DNA of 64,000 nucleotides from Geothrix fuzhouensis (GTDB lineage: Bacteria > Acidobacteriota > Holophagae > Holophagales > Holophagaceae): positions 186,001 to 250,000 of the forward strand of contig NZ_JANHMQ010000002.1 in NCBI RefSeq assembly GCF_024609325.1, given 5' to 3'. Positions 1-9,812 of the stretch are shown here, in pieces (positions within the stretch are counted from its first letter, which is position 1; every line of letters starts with the position of its first letter). Both the position numbers and the translations under genes were made by a program. The notes under the pieces are model-generated. The model was not told the DNA's origin and ran no database searches. It saw only the letters and a list, made by a program, of their open reading frames with translations.

Positions 1-145
1 GGCCCTGGACCTCCTGAAGAAACACAATGTCCGGACCAAGCTCCCGCAGCCGCTCCCTCAGCTCATGCACCCTCAGGTGCCGATTGAATTGCGAGAACCC
101 CTTGTGGATGTTGTAGGTGACGATGTGGAGGTGGGTAGAATCCAT
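1..145 (-). CDS. Endonuclease/exonuclease/phosphatase family protein, N-terminal fragment
   Basis: The gene starts inside the window and runs off its left edge, so only about 48 N-terminal residues are visible. The frame reads MDSTHLHIVTYNIHKG and later DIVFLQEVQG. These are the first two signature strands of the EEP (DNase I/exonuclease III/sphingomyelinase-like) fold: the Asn of YNIHKG and the Glu of LQEVQ are the metal-site residues. Members are phosphodiesterases or nucleases, and the substrate cannot be told from this piece. The frame stays open upstream of ATG145, and a GTG nine bases earlier is an alternative start; neither has a strong ribosome binding site. It probably follows the small gene at 240-506 in the same transcript. 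Confidence 0.8.
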   Translation of the reverse strand, partial: MDSTHLHIVTYNIHKGFSQFNRHLRVHELRERLRELGPDIVFLQEVQG

Positions 146-239
146 GGTCTTCACGATGCTGAGGACATCCTTCCTGCGCGTGGGCGGCGCAAATCCCGGG
201 GAGCAGTGGTTGCGGTGGAGGCCAGGAAGCTTCGTGGCC

Positions 240-506
240 CTAATCCGCCTGGCGATCTGCTTCTTCCTCCTGCAGGTCAGCGAAGAGATCCTCCATGTCA
301 TCGCGGGATTCCGGTGTCACTTCGCCGGTCAGGGCTTCGGTCACTTCATCTTCGGTCAGAGACCCGACGACCTGTTCATGAAGGGGCCGCTCCTGCATGT
401 CCGCCGATACCGGAGCCGCTTCTTCCGGGAACGCCACTCCCATGGATTCCGACTCCTCGCGGGTCAGGTTCAAGGAGTCGTGGCGCTTGGTTCTCTTCGA
501 TGCCAT
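240..506 (-). CDS. Small acidic hypothetical protein (88 aa)
   Basis: I do not recognise this protein. From ATG506 it encodes 88 residues. A basic start (MASKRTKRHDSL) is followed by a strongly acidic remainder that ends in a Glu/Asp-rich segment (DLFADLQEEEADRQAD). It has no signal peptide, membrane segment or cysteines. The frame is also open from an ATG at 644, but that longer form lacks a ribosome binding site. The gene is co-directional with the EEP nuclease gene and ends about 95 bases before it, so the two may share a transcript. An AT-rich stretch at about 641-680 could hold the promoter. It is a real gene by frame and context only. Confidence 0.5.
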   Translation of the reverse strand: MASKRTKRHDSLNLTREESESMGVAFPEEAAPVSADMQERPLHEQVVGSLTEDEVTEALTGEVTPESRDDMEDLFADLQEEEADRQAD

Positions 507-754
507 GGATGCCTGCCTGTCCTTGAATGAAGGGAGGCTTCCTGCGACTTGGCCCTTCGTGCCTGATGTCAGGGTGGCGATCTCCGCGGGCCTGCCTCGG
601 GAAAGAACCTCCTTCGCCTGGGGGTCATGCACCCTTCGGGCCATTATTAAAAAGCTATATATTCAACATTTTAGAAATGCGATCGGCCTCGCCTCTCCGA
701 GCTTCCGATCAATTTGAAAGCCCATGGCCTCAAAGCGAAGTCACCCAAGCCGTC

Positions 755-782
755 AAAAAGCCCCACTCAAAAGGCGGGGCTT
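755..782 (-). terminator. Intrinsic terminator of the HTH gene
   Basis: Read on the minus strand, a stem AAGCCCC/GGGGCTT closes a short A/T-rich loop and is followed directly by five T residues. It lies about 85 bases after the stop codon of the HTH gene at 867-1307, which it most likely terminates. Confidence 0.75.
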
Positions 783-866
783 GTTGTGAGCTGCGGGTGG
801 TCTCTCAGTGTGGGCAGGAACTCCGCTGGCAGCGGGGCCAGGCCCCTCAGCGGCGTTCTGCTCTGC

Positions 867-1307
867 TCATTGGGCTGCCAATTCCTCAAGACGTGCTTTG
901 GCTTGCCGCTTTCCCATGTCTCTCACGGCAGCAATCGCGGCCAATTGAGCTTGGCGAGGTTTCGATTTCTCGGCCTCCCAGTTGTAGACGGTCTGAGCGG
1001 AGACGCCGAGGAGGGTTCCCATTTCCGCAGCGGACAACCCAAGTTTCTGCCTCTTACTTGCCAACCCCTTTGCGCTGAACCTCATGCGGCCGGTCCCTTC
1101 CGGGCTTGGCTGCGCCGTCGCTTGTCCTGAGGCTTTTTTCTCCATGCGGGCCAGTTGTTTCTCCAATGAAGCCACGCTCCGCTTTAATCCGGAGATGTCA
1201 GACCGGTGTTGGGCCACAGCTTTCTTGAGGGCTTCTGTTTCAGTCCGCAACTCCTTGCGGGCCAAGCGCACAATTTCTACCTTCAGAATGGAAGCAATGT
1301 TTGGCAT
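867..1307 (-). CDS. Coiled-coil protein with C-terminal XRE-type helix-turn-helix
   Basis: The protein has 146 residues. Residues 1-60 are rich in Lys, Glu, Ala and Leu with a heptad-like pattern (about residues 20-57), predicting a coiled coil. Residues 61-78 form a Pro/Gly linker. Residues 80-122 form an XRE/Cro helix-turn-helix (RQKLGLSAAEMGTLLGVSAQ, then TVYNWEAEKSKP). This architecture fits a DNA-binding regulator that oligomerises through its N-terminus. I chose ATG1307 over the upstream ATG1355 because it has a GGGAGAA ribosome binding site at good spacing. It appears monocistronic and is followed by a clear terminator. Its target is unknown. Confidence 0.8.
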   Translation of the reverse strand: MPNIASILKVEIVRLARKELRTETEALKKAVAQHRSDISGLKRSVASLEKQLARMEKKASGQATAQPSPEGTGRMRFSAKGLASKRQKLGLSAAEMGTLLGVSAQTVYNWEAEKSKPRQAQLAAIAAVRDMGKRQAKARLEELAAQ

Positions 1308-1982
1308 CTTGATTCTCCCATCGGAAATCGGCGACTCATGATTCCCCACAACCATCCTAGGTCATGTAGGAAGGGATCTTTCAGGCAAGTTTTTGAAAAA
1401 TCTATTCCATTCATCACCAATTCCCTACAAGGGCCCAGTTGCTTGAGGGAAAGATCTGAAGGAACAAAAGATGTTGAAATCTTGCTGCATGAATTGCCAA
1501 CCTGGATTTTGGGAATAGTTGGCTGAAAATCTTAAAATCTTGGCAGTTAAATGGTTCGTCTTTGGCCAAGAATCCCCTGCTTGAAGGTATTTAATGCCGA
1601 GCCAGAACCCACTCGGGGTCCTCCGAGGCCTTGGCCCTGCGCTGGCTATGGTTCGGTGATTTTAGAGCCCGAGGGGTCGCTGCACCGATTCACAACCTGG
1701 GCCCCGAGGGTGGGAGTGCCAAGCGTACCTCTGGGCCGCAACCGGCACAGTAGGAAATGGCCCGGATGGTCGGAGTCGCCAAGCCTGGCACATCTGAGCC
1801 AGGGAAAAACCACGCGATTCTGAAAAATAATTCGTCACACCTTTGCCGGTCTCTGCACCCCACAGGCTAACGACATGGCCGACCCTGGACTCCGGGATCA
1901 CCACCGGGACAGGGATGAACATGGACGGATTTTCGGGGCCGCGCGGCGGCCCCTGCCGCGGGTGTGCCCGCAGGAGGATTCA
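1308..1982. other. Intergenic region upstream of the RiPP locus
   Basis: No convincing gene is seen in these 675 bases. About 1370-1560 is distinctly AT-richer than the surroundings and 1800-1840 is A-rich, so promoters for the divergent HTH gene and the RiPP operon are likely here. A palindrome GGGGCCG-CGCGG-CGGCCCC lies at about 1937-1955, just before the ribosome binding site of the precursor gene. Short open frames here lack ribosome binding sites and family resemblance. Confidence 0.5.
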
Positions 1983-2321
1983 ATGATCACAAGACTCGTC
2001 GGTGCCGCCACCCTCTTCGCCGCTGGTTCGCTGGTGGCAGGCGGTTCCACCGTGGTCGCCGCCATGCCTGTTGGCGCCTTTGGTTCCGAAGCGGCCCTGA
2101 GCCAGGCCGGCGACTGTGGTGCCAAAGACGCCAAGCCGGATGCGAAGGCTCCTGCAAAAGCCAAAGACACCAAGGAAGCCAAGGGCAAGGTCAAGGATGG
2201 TGGCTGCGGCGGTGGCGGTGGTTGCGGCAGCGCGGACATGAAGAAGGACCAGAAAGGCAAGAAAGAGGGCAGCTGCGGCAAGGACAAGAAAGAAGGGTCC
2301 TGCGGCAAGGAGAAGAAGTAG
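1983..2321 (+). CDS. Cysteine-rich RiPP metallophore precursor, HvfA/bufferin-like
   Basis: This 112-residue secreted precursor begins with an N-terminal signal or anchor segment (MITRLVGAATLFAAGSLVAG, continuing to about residue 38). A low-complexity Lys/Ala/Asp linker follows, then a cysteine core with one GDCG, two GGCG in a Gly run and two EGSCG motifs separated by KDKK. In HvfA proteins, EGxCG motifs are substrates of a DUF692 (MNIO) enzyme that converts Cys into copper-binding oxazolone/thioamide or thiooxazole groups. The two next genes encode exactly that enzyme class and its DUF2063 partner. A strong AGGAGG precedes ATG1983. Function is inferred from motif plus context; the repeat-poor core differs from the better-known EGKCG-repeat proteins. 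Confidence 0.85.
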   Translation: MITRLVGAATLFAAGSLVAGGSTVVAAMPVGAFGSEAALSQAGDCGAKDAKPDAKAPAKAKDTKEAKGKVKDGGCGGGGGCGSADMKKDQKGKKEGSCGKDKKEGSCGKEKK

Positions 2322-2337
2322 GCCGCGGGAGATTCCG

Positions 2338-3195
2338 ATGGTACAGGAGCGGTTCACCGGGGTCGGCCTGGGCCTCCGCCGCCCCCATCTGGAGGCGGTG
2401 GCGGCCCGGCCGGAGCACGGCGTGCCCTTTTGGGAGACCTGTCCCGAGAACGTGATCGGGGATGGCGGGCGGCCCCACCGGGACGCCTGCGCCATCCTCG
2501 ATCGCGATCCTGTGCTCACCCATGGCTTGGCCATCTCCCTCGGCGGCTTCGACCCCTGGGATGGGGACTACCTGCGGGAGCTGGGGCGTCTCCTCATCCG
2601 CACGGGGACGCCCTGGCATTCGGAGCACCTCTGTTTCACGAGTGTGGATGGCAGCTGCCTGCATGAGCTGCTGCCGCTTCCCTTCACGCGGGAGGCCGTC
2701 CGCCACACGGTGGCGCGAGCCCGGGATCTCCAGGCCCACCTGCCAGTGCCACTCCTCCTCGAGAACATCACCTACTACGCCGAGCTGGGCCGGGCCGAGA
2801 TGGACGAAGCCGCCTTCATCGCCGAGGTGCTGGAGGGCGCGGATGTGGGCTGGCTGCTGGATGTGAACAACGTCTACGTCAACGCCCTCAACTTCGGCTT
2901 CGATCCCAGGGAGTGGCTGGCGCGCATGCCCCTGCACCGCGTGGCCCAGCTGCACATCGCCGGACACAAGCGCTTCGGCACGCTCACCGTGGACACCCAC
3001 GGTGCCGAGGTCATCGATCCCGTCATCGAGCTGATGCAGTGGACCCTGGCAAGGCTGGGGCGCCCCGTGCCGGTGCTCCTCGAACGGGACAATCACATCC
3101 CCGACCTGGAGGTGCTGCTGGCGGAGCGGACCCGCCTTCAGGTCGCCTACGACGACATCTTGGCCAGACCAATGCTGGGGGCGGGCCATGGCTGA
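2338..3195 (+). CDS. DUF692 multinuclear non-heme iron enzyme (HvfB/BufB/MbnB-like)
   Basis: The 285-residue TIM-barrel protein belongs to the DUF692/MNIO family, which includes MbnB and HvfB. Family members use two or three iron atoms and O2 to rearrange cysteines of a partner peptide. Candidate metal ligands are visible: H94, E96 and H97 in WHSEHLCF, E142 in LLLENITYY, D175 in WLLDVNNVYVNALNFG, H206 and H210 in LHIAGH, and D219/H221 in VDTHG. The length is typical. The gene starts 16 bases after the precursor with a GGGAG site and overlaps the DUF2063 gene by 8 bases, so the three form one operon. The expected substrate is the precursor at 1983-2321; the exact modification cannot be read from sequence. 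Confidence 0.93.
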   Translation: MVQERFTGVGLGLRRPHLEAVAARPEHGVPFWETCPENVIGDGGRPHRDACAILDRDPVLTHGLAISLGGFDPWDGDYLRELGRLLIRTGTPWHSEHLCFTSVDGSCLHELLPLPFTREAVRHTVARARDLQAHLPVPLLLENITYYAELGRAEMDEAAFIAEVLEGADVGWLLDVNNVYVNALNFGFDPREWLARMPLHRVAQLHIAGHKRFGTLTVDTHGAEVIDPVIELMQWTLARLGRPVPVLLERDNHIPDLEVLLAERTRLQVAYDDILARPMLGAGHG

Positions 3196-3970
3196 AGCCA
3201 GCGTCCTTAAGCTCCAGCAGGCCCTGGCGGCCCTGGTGCTCGATCCGGAAGGTGCGACCTTCGAGGACGATCCGGCGGCCTTCGCCCGGAGTCAGGGTTT
3301 GCCAGAGAAGGATGCGCAGAGCTTCCAGCAATTCAACGAGGGGCTGGCGGCCTACCGGGAACTGGCGCGATTGAGCCTGGTGGAGCCCATCGAAATCATG
3401 TTCCCCATCACCAAGGCGCTGCTCGAACGGGAGGACGCCTGGGAGCCCTGCATCGAGGCCTTCCTCCAGGCGCGTTGCGTGGCCAGTCAGCACTACCGGG
3501 ACATCGCGCCCGCCTTTCTGGGCTGGCTGGCGGAAACAGGCTGGGGCCAGGTCACGTGGCCCTTCCTGCTGGAACTGGCCCACGCTGAGATTCTGGAAGT
3601 GCTGGTGGCCCGATTCCCGGAAACCGAATGTCCATCGGGACTTCATCGGGATCCGAGGCCCGAGGATCGCCTCGTCCTGGATCCCGCTGCGCAAGTCGTG
3701 TCCTACCGCCACGCAGTCCACCAGGTGAGTGAGGCGGCACCGATACCCGAGTCCCGGCTCACCCACCTGCTGGCCTATCGGGACGGCGACGGCCGGCCGC
3801 AGCTCATGGACCTGACCCCTGCCGCCGCGACGCTGTTGGTCCAAGCCCAGACGGAAAGCTTGGTCGAGGCCGCCGCGGCATTAGGACTGCCGGATCTGGT
3901 CGCCACCATGACCCTGCTGGAGGAACTGCGGGACCGGGGCGCCATCGCCGGGTACCACGGAGTCTCCTGA
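3188..3970 (+). CDS. DUF2063 partner protein (HvfC/BufC-like)
   Basis: This 260-residue protein has an N-terminal DUF2063-type helical domain (about residues 5-100) and a C-terminal region (about 140-255) of the kind found in BufC/HvfC, which binds the precursor leader and presents it to the MNIO enzyme. The [12 protein letters not shown] and DRLVLDP segments fit the family linker region. It overlaps the MNIO gene by 8 bases, implying translational coupling and a stable complex. It has no signal peptide, so modification would take place in the cytoplasm before export. The assignment rests on conserved gene order and overall resemblance; sequence identity in this family is low. Confidence 0.82.
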   Translation: MAEASVLKLQQALAALVLDPEGATFEDDPAAFARSQGLPEKDAQSFQQFNEGLAAYRELARLSLVEPIEIMFPITKALLEREDAWEPCIEAFLQARCVASQHYRDIAPAFLGWLAETGWGQVTWPFLLELAHAEILEVLVARFPETECPSGLHRDPRPEDRLVLDPAAQVVSYRHAVHQVSEAAPIPESRLTHLLAYRDGDGRPQLMDLTPAAATLLVQAQTESLVEAAAALGLPDLVATMTLLEELRDRGAIAGYHGVS

Positions 3971-4022
3971 TCGGGCTGCCTTCCAGCCAGGCCTTCACGT
4001 AGACTCGAAGGTTGGAGGCGCC

Positions 4023-4490
4023 ATGACCCGTAGACATCTCGCCCTGGCTGCGTTGCTGCTCGCGCTGCCCCTGGCCGCCCAGTCCAAGGCCGCGCCGGCC
4101 AAGAAACGCGCCAAAACCCTCAAGAAGAAGGTTCTCGCCATGACCACGACCGCCAGCGGCCTCCAATACCTCGACTCTCAGATCGGCACGGGAGCCTCGC
4201 CCCAGCCTGGCCAGCGCTGTGCCGTCCACTACACGGGCTGGCTCTCGGACCACGGGAAGAAGGGCAAGAAGTTCGACAGCTCAGTGGATCGCGGGGAACC
4301 CTTGGTCTTTCCCGTTGGCGTGGGCCGCGTCATCAAAGGGTGGGATGAGGGGTTGTTGACCATGAAGGTGGGCGGCAAGCGTACGCTCCACATCCCCGCC
4401 GCCCTTGGTTACGGCGCCCGGGGCGCGGGGGCGGACATCCCGCCCAACGCCGACCTGATCTTCGAGGTGGAGCTGCTAGGAGTCCAGTAG
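4023..4490 (+). CDS. Exported FKBP-type peptidyl-prolyl isomerase
   Basis: The 155-residue precursor has a clear signal peptide (about 20 residues ending LPLAAQ), a Lys/Ala-rich linker to residue 45 and a single complete FKBP domain (about residues 47-155). FKBP hallmarks include [30 protein letters not shown] and the terminal FEVELLGV. It should speed cis-trans proline isomerisation in the periplasm. It begins 52 bases after the DUF2063 gene in the same direction, so read-through from the RiPP operon is possible, but FKBP proteins are not known parts of such operons. It is convergent with the DJ-1/PfpI gene, and the two stops lie within a few bases. Confidence 0.93.
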   Translation: MTRRHLALAALLLALPLAAQSKAAPAKKRAKTLKKKVLAMTTTASGLQYLDSQIGTGASPQPGQRCAVHYTGWLSDHGKKGKKFDSSVDRGEPLVFPVGVGRVIKGWDEGLLTMKVGGKRTLHIPAALGYGARGAGADIPPNADLIFEVELLGVQ

Positions 4491-4494
4491 GCCG

Positions 4495-5076
4495 CTAGAG
4501 TGTGATGCGGGTTCCCAGCACGGTCAGGAACTGGGCCATCCAGGCAGGATGGGCCGGCCAGGCGGGGGCGGTGACGAGGTTCCCGTCGGTGACGGCGCCA
4601 TCGATGGCGATGTCGGCGTACTTGCCCTTGGCGATCTCCACCTCGGCACGGCAGGCGGGGTAGGCCGAGCAGGTGCGGCCCTCCAGCACGCCCGCGGCGG
4701 AGAGGATCTGGGCGCCGTGGCAGATGGCCGCCACGGGCTTCTTCGCGGTGAAGAAGTGGCGGACGATCTCCAGCACCTTGGGGTTGAGGCGCAGATACTC
4801 GGGGGCACGGCCGCCGGGAATCACCAGGGCGTCGTACTGGTCCGGCTTGATGTCCGCGAAGGTGGCGTTGAGGGCGAAGCGGTGGCCGGGCTTCTCGGAG
4901 TAGGTCTGGTGGCCCTCGAAGTCGTGGATGGCGGTGGCCACGGACTCGCCGGCCTTCTTGTCGGGACACACCGCGTGGACCGTGTGGCCCACGGCCAGCA
5001 GGGTCTGGAAGGGCACCATGATTTCGTAGTCCTCTCCGAAATCGCCCACGAGCATGAGGATCTTCTTCGCGGCCAT
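4495..5076 (-). CDS. DJ-1/PfpI family protein
   Basis: The 193-residue protein covers the whole DJ-1/PfpI (glutamine amidotransferase-like) fold. The nucleophile elbow is [10 protein letters not shown], with Cys followed by His as in PfpI and YhbO, and an upstream acidic residue lies in VGDFGEDYE. Family members act as cysteine peptidases, glyoxalase-III-like or protein deglycase stress proteins; the exact activity cannot be decided. There is no signal peptide. It lies alone between the convergent FKBP gene and a bidirectional terminator separating it from thiC, so it is probably transcribed from its own promoter in the 100-base gap. Confidence 0.9.
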   Translation of the reverse strand: MAAKKILMLVGDFGEDYEIMVPFQTLLAVGHTVHAVCPDKKAGESVATAIHDFEGHQTYSEKPGHRFALNATFADIKPDQYDALVIPGGRAPEYLRLNPKVLEIVRHFFTAKKPVAAICHGAQILSAAGVLEGRTCSAYPACRAEVEIAKGKYADIAIDGAVTDGNLVTAPAWPAHPAWMAQFLTVLGTRITL

Positions 5077-5121
5077 GACTGCCTCCTGGAAGAGAAACGG
5101 TCCTGATGATACGCGCTCATA

Positions 5122-5156
5122 GAGAAAAAGCCCCGCCTAAGGCGGGGCTTTTTCTC
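5122..5156. terminator. Bidirectional hairpin terminator
   Basis: A perfect 16-base-pair stem, GAGAAAAAGCCCCGCC and its complement, is closed by a TAA loop with A/T runs on both outer sides. It lies 18 bases after the thiC stop codon (minus strand), so it should end thiC transcription and insulate the PfpI gene downstream. Confidence 0.9.
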
Positions 5157-5174
5157 AGCGCCTGGCGGCGGAGA

Positions 5175-7091
<1,917 letters not shown>

Positions 7092-7171
7092 TTACGAAAG
7101 GGGATTGTCACGGGAGAACCGAAAGCCCGCCATCGGGTCAGATGCGCGATAATCAAATCTCCGGAGGGATC

Positions 7172-7489
7172 ATGCCGCGACGCGTCCTGTTCATCAGCAG
7201 CCTGGCCCTCAGCTTGGTGGCCGCCCCCCGCGCCCAGGAAGATCCCGTGATGAAAATCCGGGCCCAGCGCGCCTCGGCCCAGGGGATTGCCGAGGGCGAC
7301 CTTCCGCCGGTGCCCCGGGGCATTGTGGAACCGCCGCCCCTGCCGCCCCCGGAAGCCCATGTGAAGGACACCCGGAAGGGGAGACGGGCCGCTGCCAAGG
7401 CCCGGCACCGTAAAGGCAAGGCCGGCCTGAGGAAAGGCAAGGCCACAGCCTCCAGGCCCAAGGTGCCAACCCGCAGGAAGACGAAGTGA
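7172..7489 (+). CDS. Small secreted Lys/Arg-rich protein
   Basis: I do not recognise a family. The 105-residue protein has a signal peptide (MPRRVLFISSLALSLVAAPR, cleavage near AQ), a Pro-rich centre (VEPPPLPPPEAH) and a very basic tail of RKGR, RKGK and RKTK blocks. A GGAGGG site precedes ATG7172. Its stop overlaps the GTG start of pfkA (GTGA), so it is translationally coupled to a glycolytic gene. The basic tail could bind nucleic acid, cell-wall polymer or acidic polysaccharide, but nothing in the sequence decides between these. Confidence 0.7.
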   Translation: MPRRVLFISSLALSLVAAPRAQEDPVMKIRAQRASAQGIAEGDLPPVPRGIVEPPPLPPPEAHVKDTRKGRRAAAKARHRKGKAGLRKGKATASRPKVPTRRKTK

Positions 7490-8454
7490 GGATCGGCGTC
7501 CTCACCTCCGGCGGGGACGCTCCAGGCATGAATGCCGCGGTCCGTGCGGCGGTTCGCCAAGCGGATGCCCTGGGGCACGAGGCCTGGGGCATCCGGCAGG
7601 GCTATCAGGGGCTGCTGGAGCGTGACTGGGCGCCCATGCCCAGCCGGGCCTGCGCCAACATCCTGCAACGGGGTGGCACCGTGCTGCACACGGCCCGCTG
7701 CCCTGAATTCATGGAGGCGGCCCGGCGGGCGGAAGCCGCGGCCAACCTCCGCGAGGCGGGGATCGAGGCCCTGGTGATCATCGGCGGGGATGGCAGCTTC
7801 CGGGGCGCCGATGCCCTCCAGCGGGAACAAGGCATCCGCTGTGCCGGAATTCCCGGCACCATCGACAACGACCTGCCCGGCACGGATCGCACCCTGGGCT
7901 TCGACACCGCCCTGAACACCGCTGTGGAGGCCATCGACCGCATCCGCGACACGGCTTCGGCCCACGGCCGGCTCTTCCTGGTGGAGGTCATGGGGCGCAG
8001 CTCGGGCATGCTGGCCGTCCATACGGCCCTGGCCTGCGGGGCCGAGGCGGTCCTTTATCCCGAATCCATGGACGATTCCTATCAAACCCTCGTGGCGCGA
8101 CTGCACGCCAACTGGCTGCGCGGCAAGCGCAGTTCCATCGTGGTGGTGGCCGAAGGGGACGGTCTCGGCAGCGCCGTGGCCGTGGGCGAGCGGCTCCGCC
8201 GGGACTATGGCCTTGATCTGCGCGTGGTCGTGCTGGGCCACATCCAGCGTGGCGGCAGCCCCTCGGCCCTCGACCGCATCTGGGGTAGTCGCTGGGGGGC
8301 CGAAGCCGTGCGACGGCTTGGCGCGGGCGAGGGCGGATTCTACCTCGGCGAGGTGGCCGGGGCCCTGGCGGTCCAGCCCCTGTCCCGCATCCTGGATCCG
8401 CGTCCGTCGCCCCCCGGGGAGATGGGCGACTTGGTGGACATCCTTTCACGCTAG
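7486..8454 (+). CDS. pfkA: ATP-dependent 6-phosphofructokinase
   Basis: The enzyme phosphorylates fructose 6-phosphate in glycolysis. The 322-residue protein begins with the nucleotide motif GGDAPGMNAAVRA. It carries GGDGS and PGTIDND; Gly rather than Asp/Lys at these two positions marks the ATP-using form rather than the pyrophosphate-using form. The catalytic TIDND and the substrate-binding VEVMGRSSG are intact. The start is a GTG overlapping the stop of the small secreted protein. It is followed after 66 bases by the GDP-mannose pyrophosphorylase gene, which draws on the same hexose-phosphate pool. Confidence 0.96.
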   Translation: MRIGVLTSGGDAPGMNAAVRAAVRQADALGHEAWGIRQGYQGLLERDWAPMPSRACANILQRGGTVLHTARCPEFMEAARRAEAAANLREAGIEALVIIGGDGSFRGADALQREQGIRCAGIPGTIDNDLPGTDRTLGFDTALNTAVEAIDRIRDTASAHGRLFLVEVMGRSSGMLAVHTALACGAEAVLYPESMDDSYQTLVARLHANWLRGKRSSIVVVAEGDGLGSAVAVGERLRRDYGLDLRVVVLGHIQRGGSPSALDRIWGSRWGAEAVRRLGAGEGGFYLGEVAGALAVQPLSRILDPRPSPPGEMGDLVDILSR

Positions 8455-8520
8455 GCGGCTTGTGATGAATGCGGCCGCCGTGGTTCCCTGGAGGAGCCGC
8501 GAAACGGCAGGAGGTTGGTG

Positions 8521-9588
8521 ATGTCGAGTACCCACAAGGACTCCTTAGTCGCGGTCGTTATGGCCGGGGGCCGCGGCACGCGGTTCTGGCCCCGCAGCCG
8601 CAACGCCCGACCCAAGCAGTTCCTGGCCATCGTGGGCACCGAGACCCTGCTGCACCAGACGGTTCGCCGCCTCGACGGGCATGTGCCCCCCGAGCGCATT
8701 TTCGTCGTGACCACGGAGGATCTGGCCGCCGAGACGCGCCGCATGCTGCCCGAGCTGCCGCCGGAGAACGTGATCGTGGAGCCTGAGGGCCGCAACACCG
8801 CGCCCTGCCTGGCCCTGGCCCTGGTGGAGATCGAGAAGAAATTCCCCGAGGGCGTCATGGCCGTGCTATCGGCGGACCACTGGATCGGTGACCGCGAGCT
8901 CTTCCTGGAGGATCTGGACACCGCCGTGAAGCACGCGGCTTGGGAGCATGAGCTGGTCACCTTCGGCATCCGGCCCACCTATCCCGAGACCGGCTACGGC
9001 TACATCGAATCCGAGGGCCATGGCCCCGTGCAGAAGGTGGTGGCCTTCCGCGAGAAGCCGCCCGTGGAGGTGGCCGTGCAGTACCTCGAGTCCGGCCGCC
9101 ACTACTGGAATGCCGGCATGTTCGTGTGGACCCTGGCGGATTTTCGCGAGGGCCTGATGAAGCATGCCCCCGAGGTGCTGGCCCCCCTCGACGCCTGGAT
9201 GAAGGCCGGCGCACGAGCCGCAGAGCTGCCCGCGGCCTATCGCCAGCTGCCCAAGCTGGCCATCGACGTGGCGCTCATGGAGAAGGCGGAGACGGTCGCC
9301 GTGGTGCCCACCCGTTTCCGCTGGTCTGACGTGGGATCCTGGCCCGCCGCCATCGAGTTCCAGGAGACCGATCCCGAAGGCAACGTGAGCCAGGGCGAGA
9401 CCCTGCTGCTGGATACCCGCAACTGCGCCTTCTTCGGCGGCAAGCGGTTCATCGCAGCCAGCGGCGTCGACGACCTCATCGTGGTGGACGACGACGATGC
9501 CCTCCTCATCTGCCATCGCGACCACGCCCAGACCGTCAAACAGATCGTCGAGCGGCTCCGGGCCGAGGGGCGTGAGGATCTGCTGTAG
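8521..9588 (+). CDS. Mannose-1-phosphate guanylyltransferase
   Basis: The enzyme makes GDP-mannose from mannose 1-phosphate and GTP for polysaccharide or glycan synthesis. The 355-residue protein starts with the nucleotidyltransferase loop AGGRGTRFWPRSR and PKQFL, and continues with FREKP, YYWNAGMF-type and SDVGSW motifs typical of ManC/CpsB. It lacks the C-terminal cupin isomerase domain often fused in bifunctional enzymes. A separate cupin gene of that type lies just downstream at 9813. ATG8521 has AGGAGG six bases upstream; TTG and GTG codons slightly upstream are less likely starts. Confidence 0.95.
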   Translation: MSSTHKDSLVAVVMAGGRGTRFWPRSRNARPKQFLAIVGTETLLHQTVRRLDGHVPPERIFVVTTEDLAAETRRMLPELPPENVIVEPEGRNTAPCLALALVEIEKKFPEGVMAVLSADHWIGDRELFLEDLDTAVKHAAWEHELVTFGIRPTYPETGYGYIESEGHGPVQKVVAFREKPPVEVAVQYLESGRHYWNAGMFVWTLADFREGLMKHAPEVLAPLDAWMKAGARAAELPAAYRQLPKLAIDVALMEKAETVAVVPTRFRWSDVGSWPAAIEFQETDPEGNVSQGETLLLDTRNCAFFGGKRFIAASGVDDLIVVDDDDALLICHRDHAQTVKQIVERLRAEGREDLL

Positions 9589-9630
9589 GGATCAGGCTCC
9601 AGTCTCCAGACTGAACGCAGTAAACTCCTC

Positions 9631-9673
9631 CCATGGATAAACCGACCACCCTCCACGTCGACAAGCCCTGGGG
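9631..9673 (+). repeat. Diverged copy of the cupin gene's first codons
   Basis: Bases 9631-9673 match 9811-9853 at 35 of 43 positions with an offset of exactly 180 bases. The upstream copy encodes MDKPTTLHVDKPWG and then diverges to a stop after 23 residues; the downstream copy encodes the real start of the cupin (MQRPDTLHVDKPWG). A hairpin-rich segment lies between the two copies. Confidence 0.8.
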
Positions 9674-9812
9674 ACGGGGCCCCGTCCGCGAATCCGGAGG
9701 ATGAGTGGGAGCGCGCCACAGGCGTGGCGTGCGATCCGGGGGTAGTCCCGGAGCCCCCCGCGAGGCTTGCCGAGCGGTGATGATGAACGGACCTTTCCAG
9801 CGAGCAGAGACC

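Noticed and set aside
1551-1823. Small open frame in the gap before the RiPP precursor
   Set aside because: It has no ribosome binding site, unusual composition and no family resemblance, so it is treated as non-coding.
4023-4490. FKBP as a fourth member of the copper-peptide operon
   Set aside because: It is close and co-directional, but has its own signal peptide and a common housekeeping fold, and is not a known companion of DUF692 genes.
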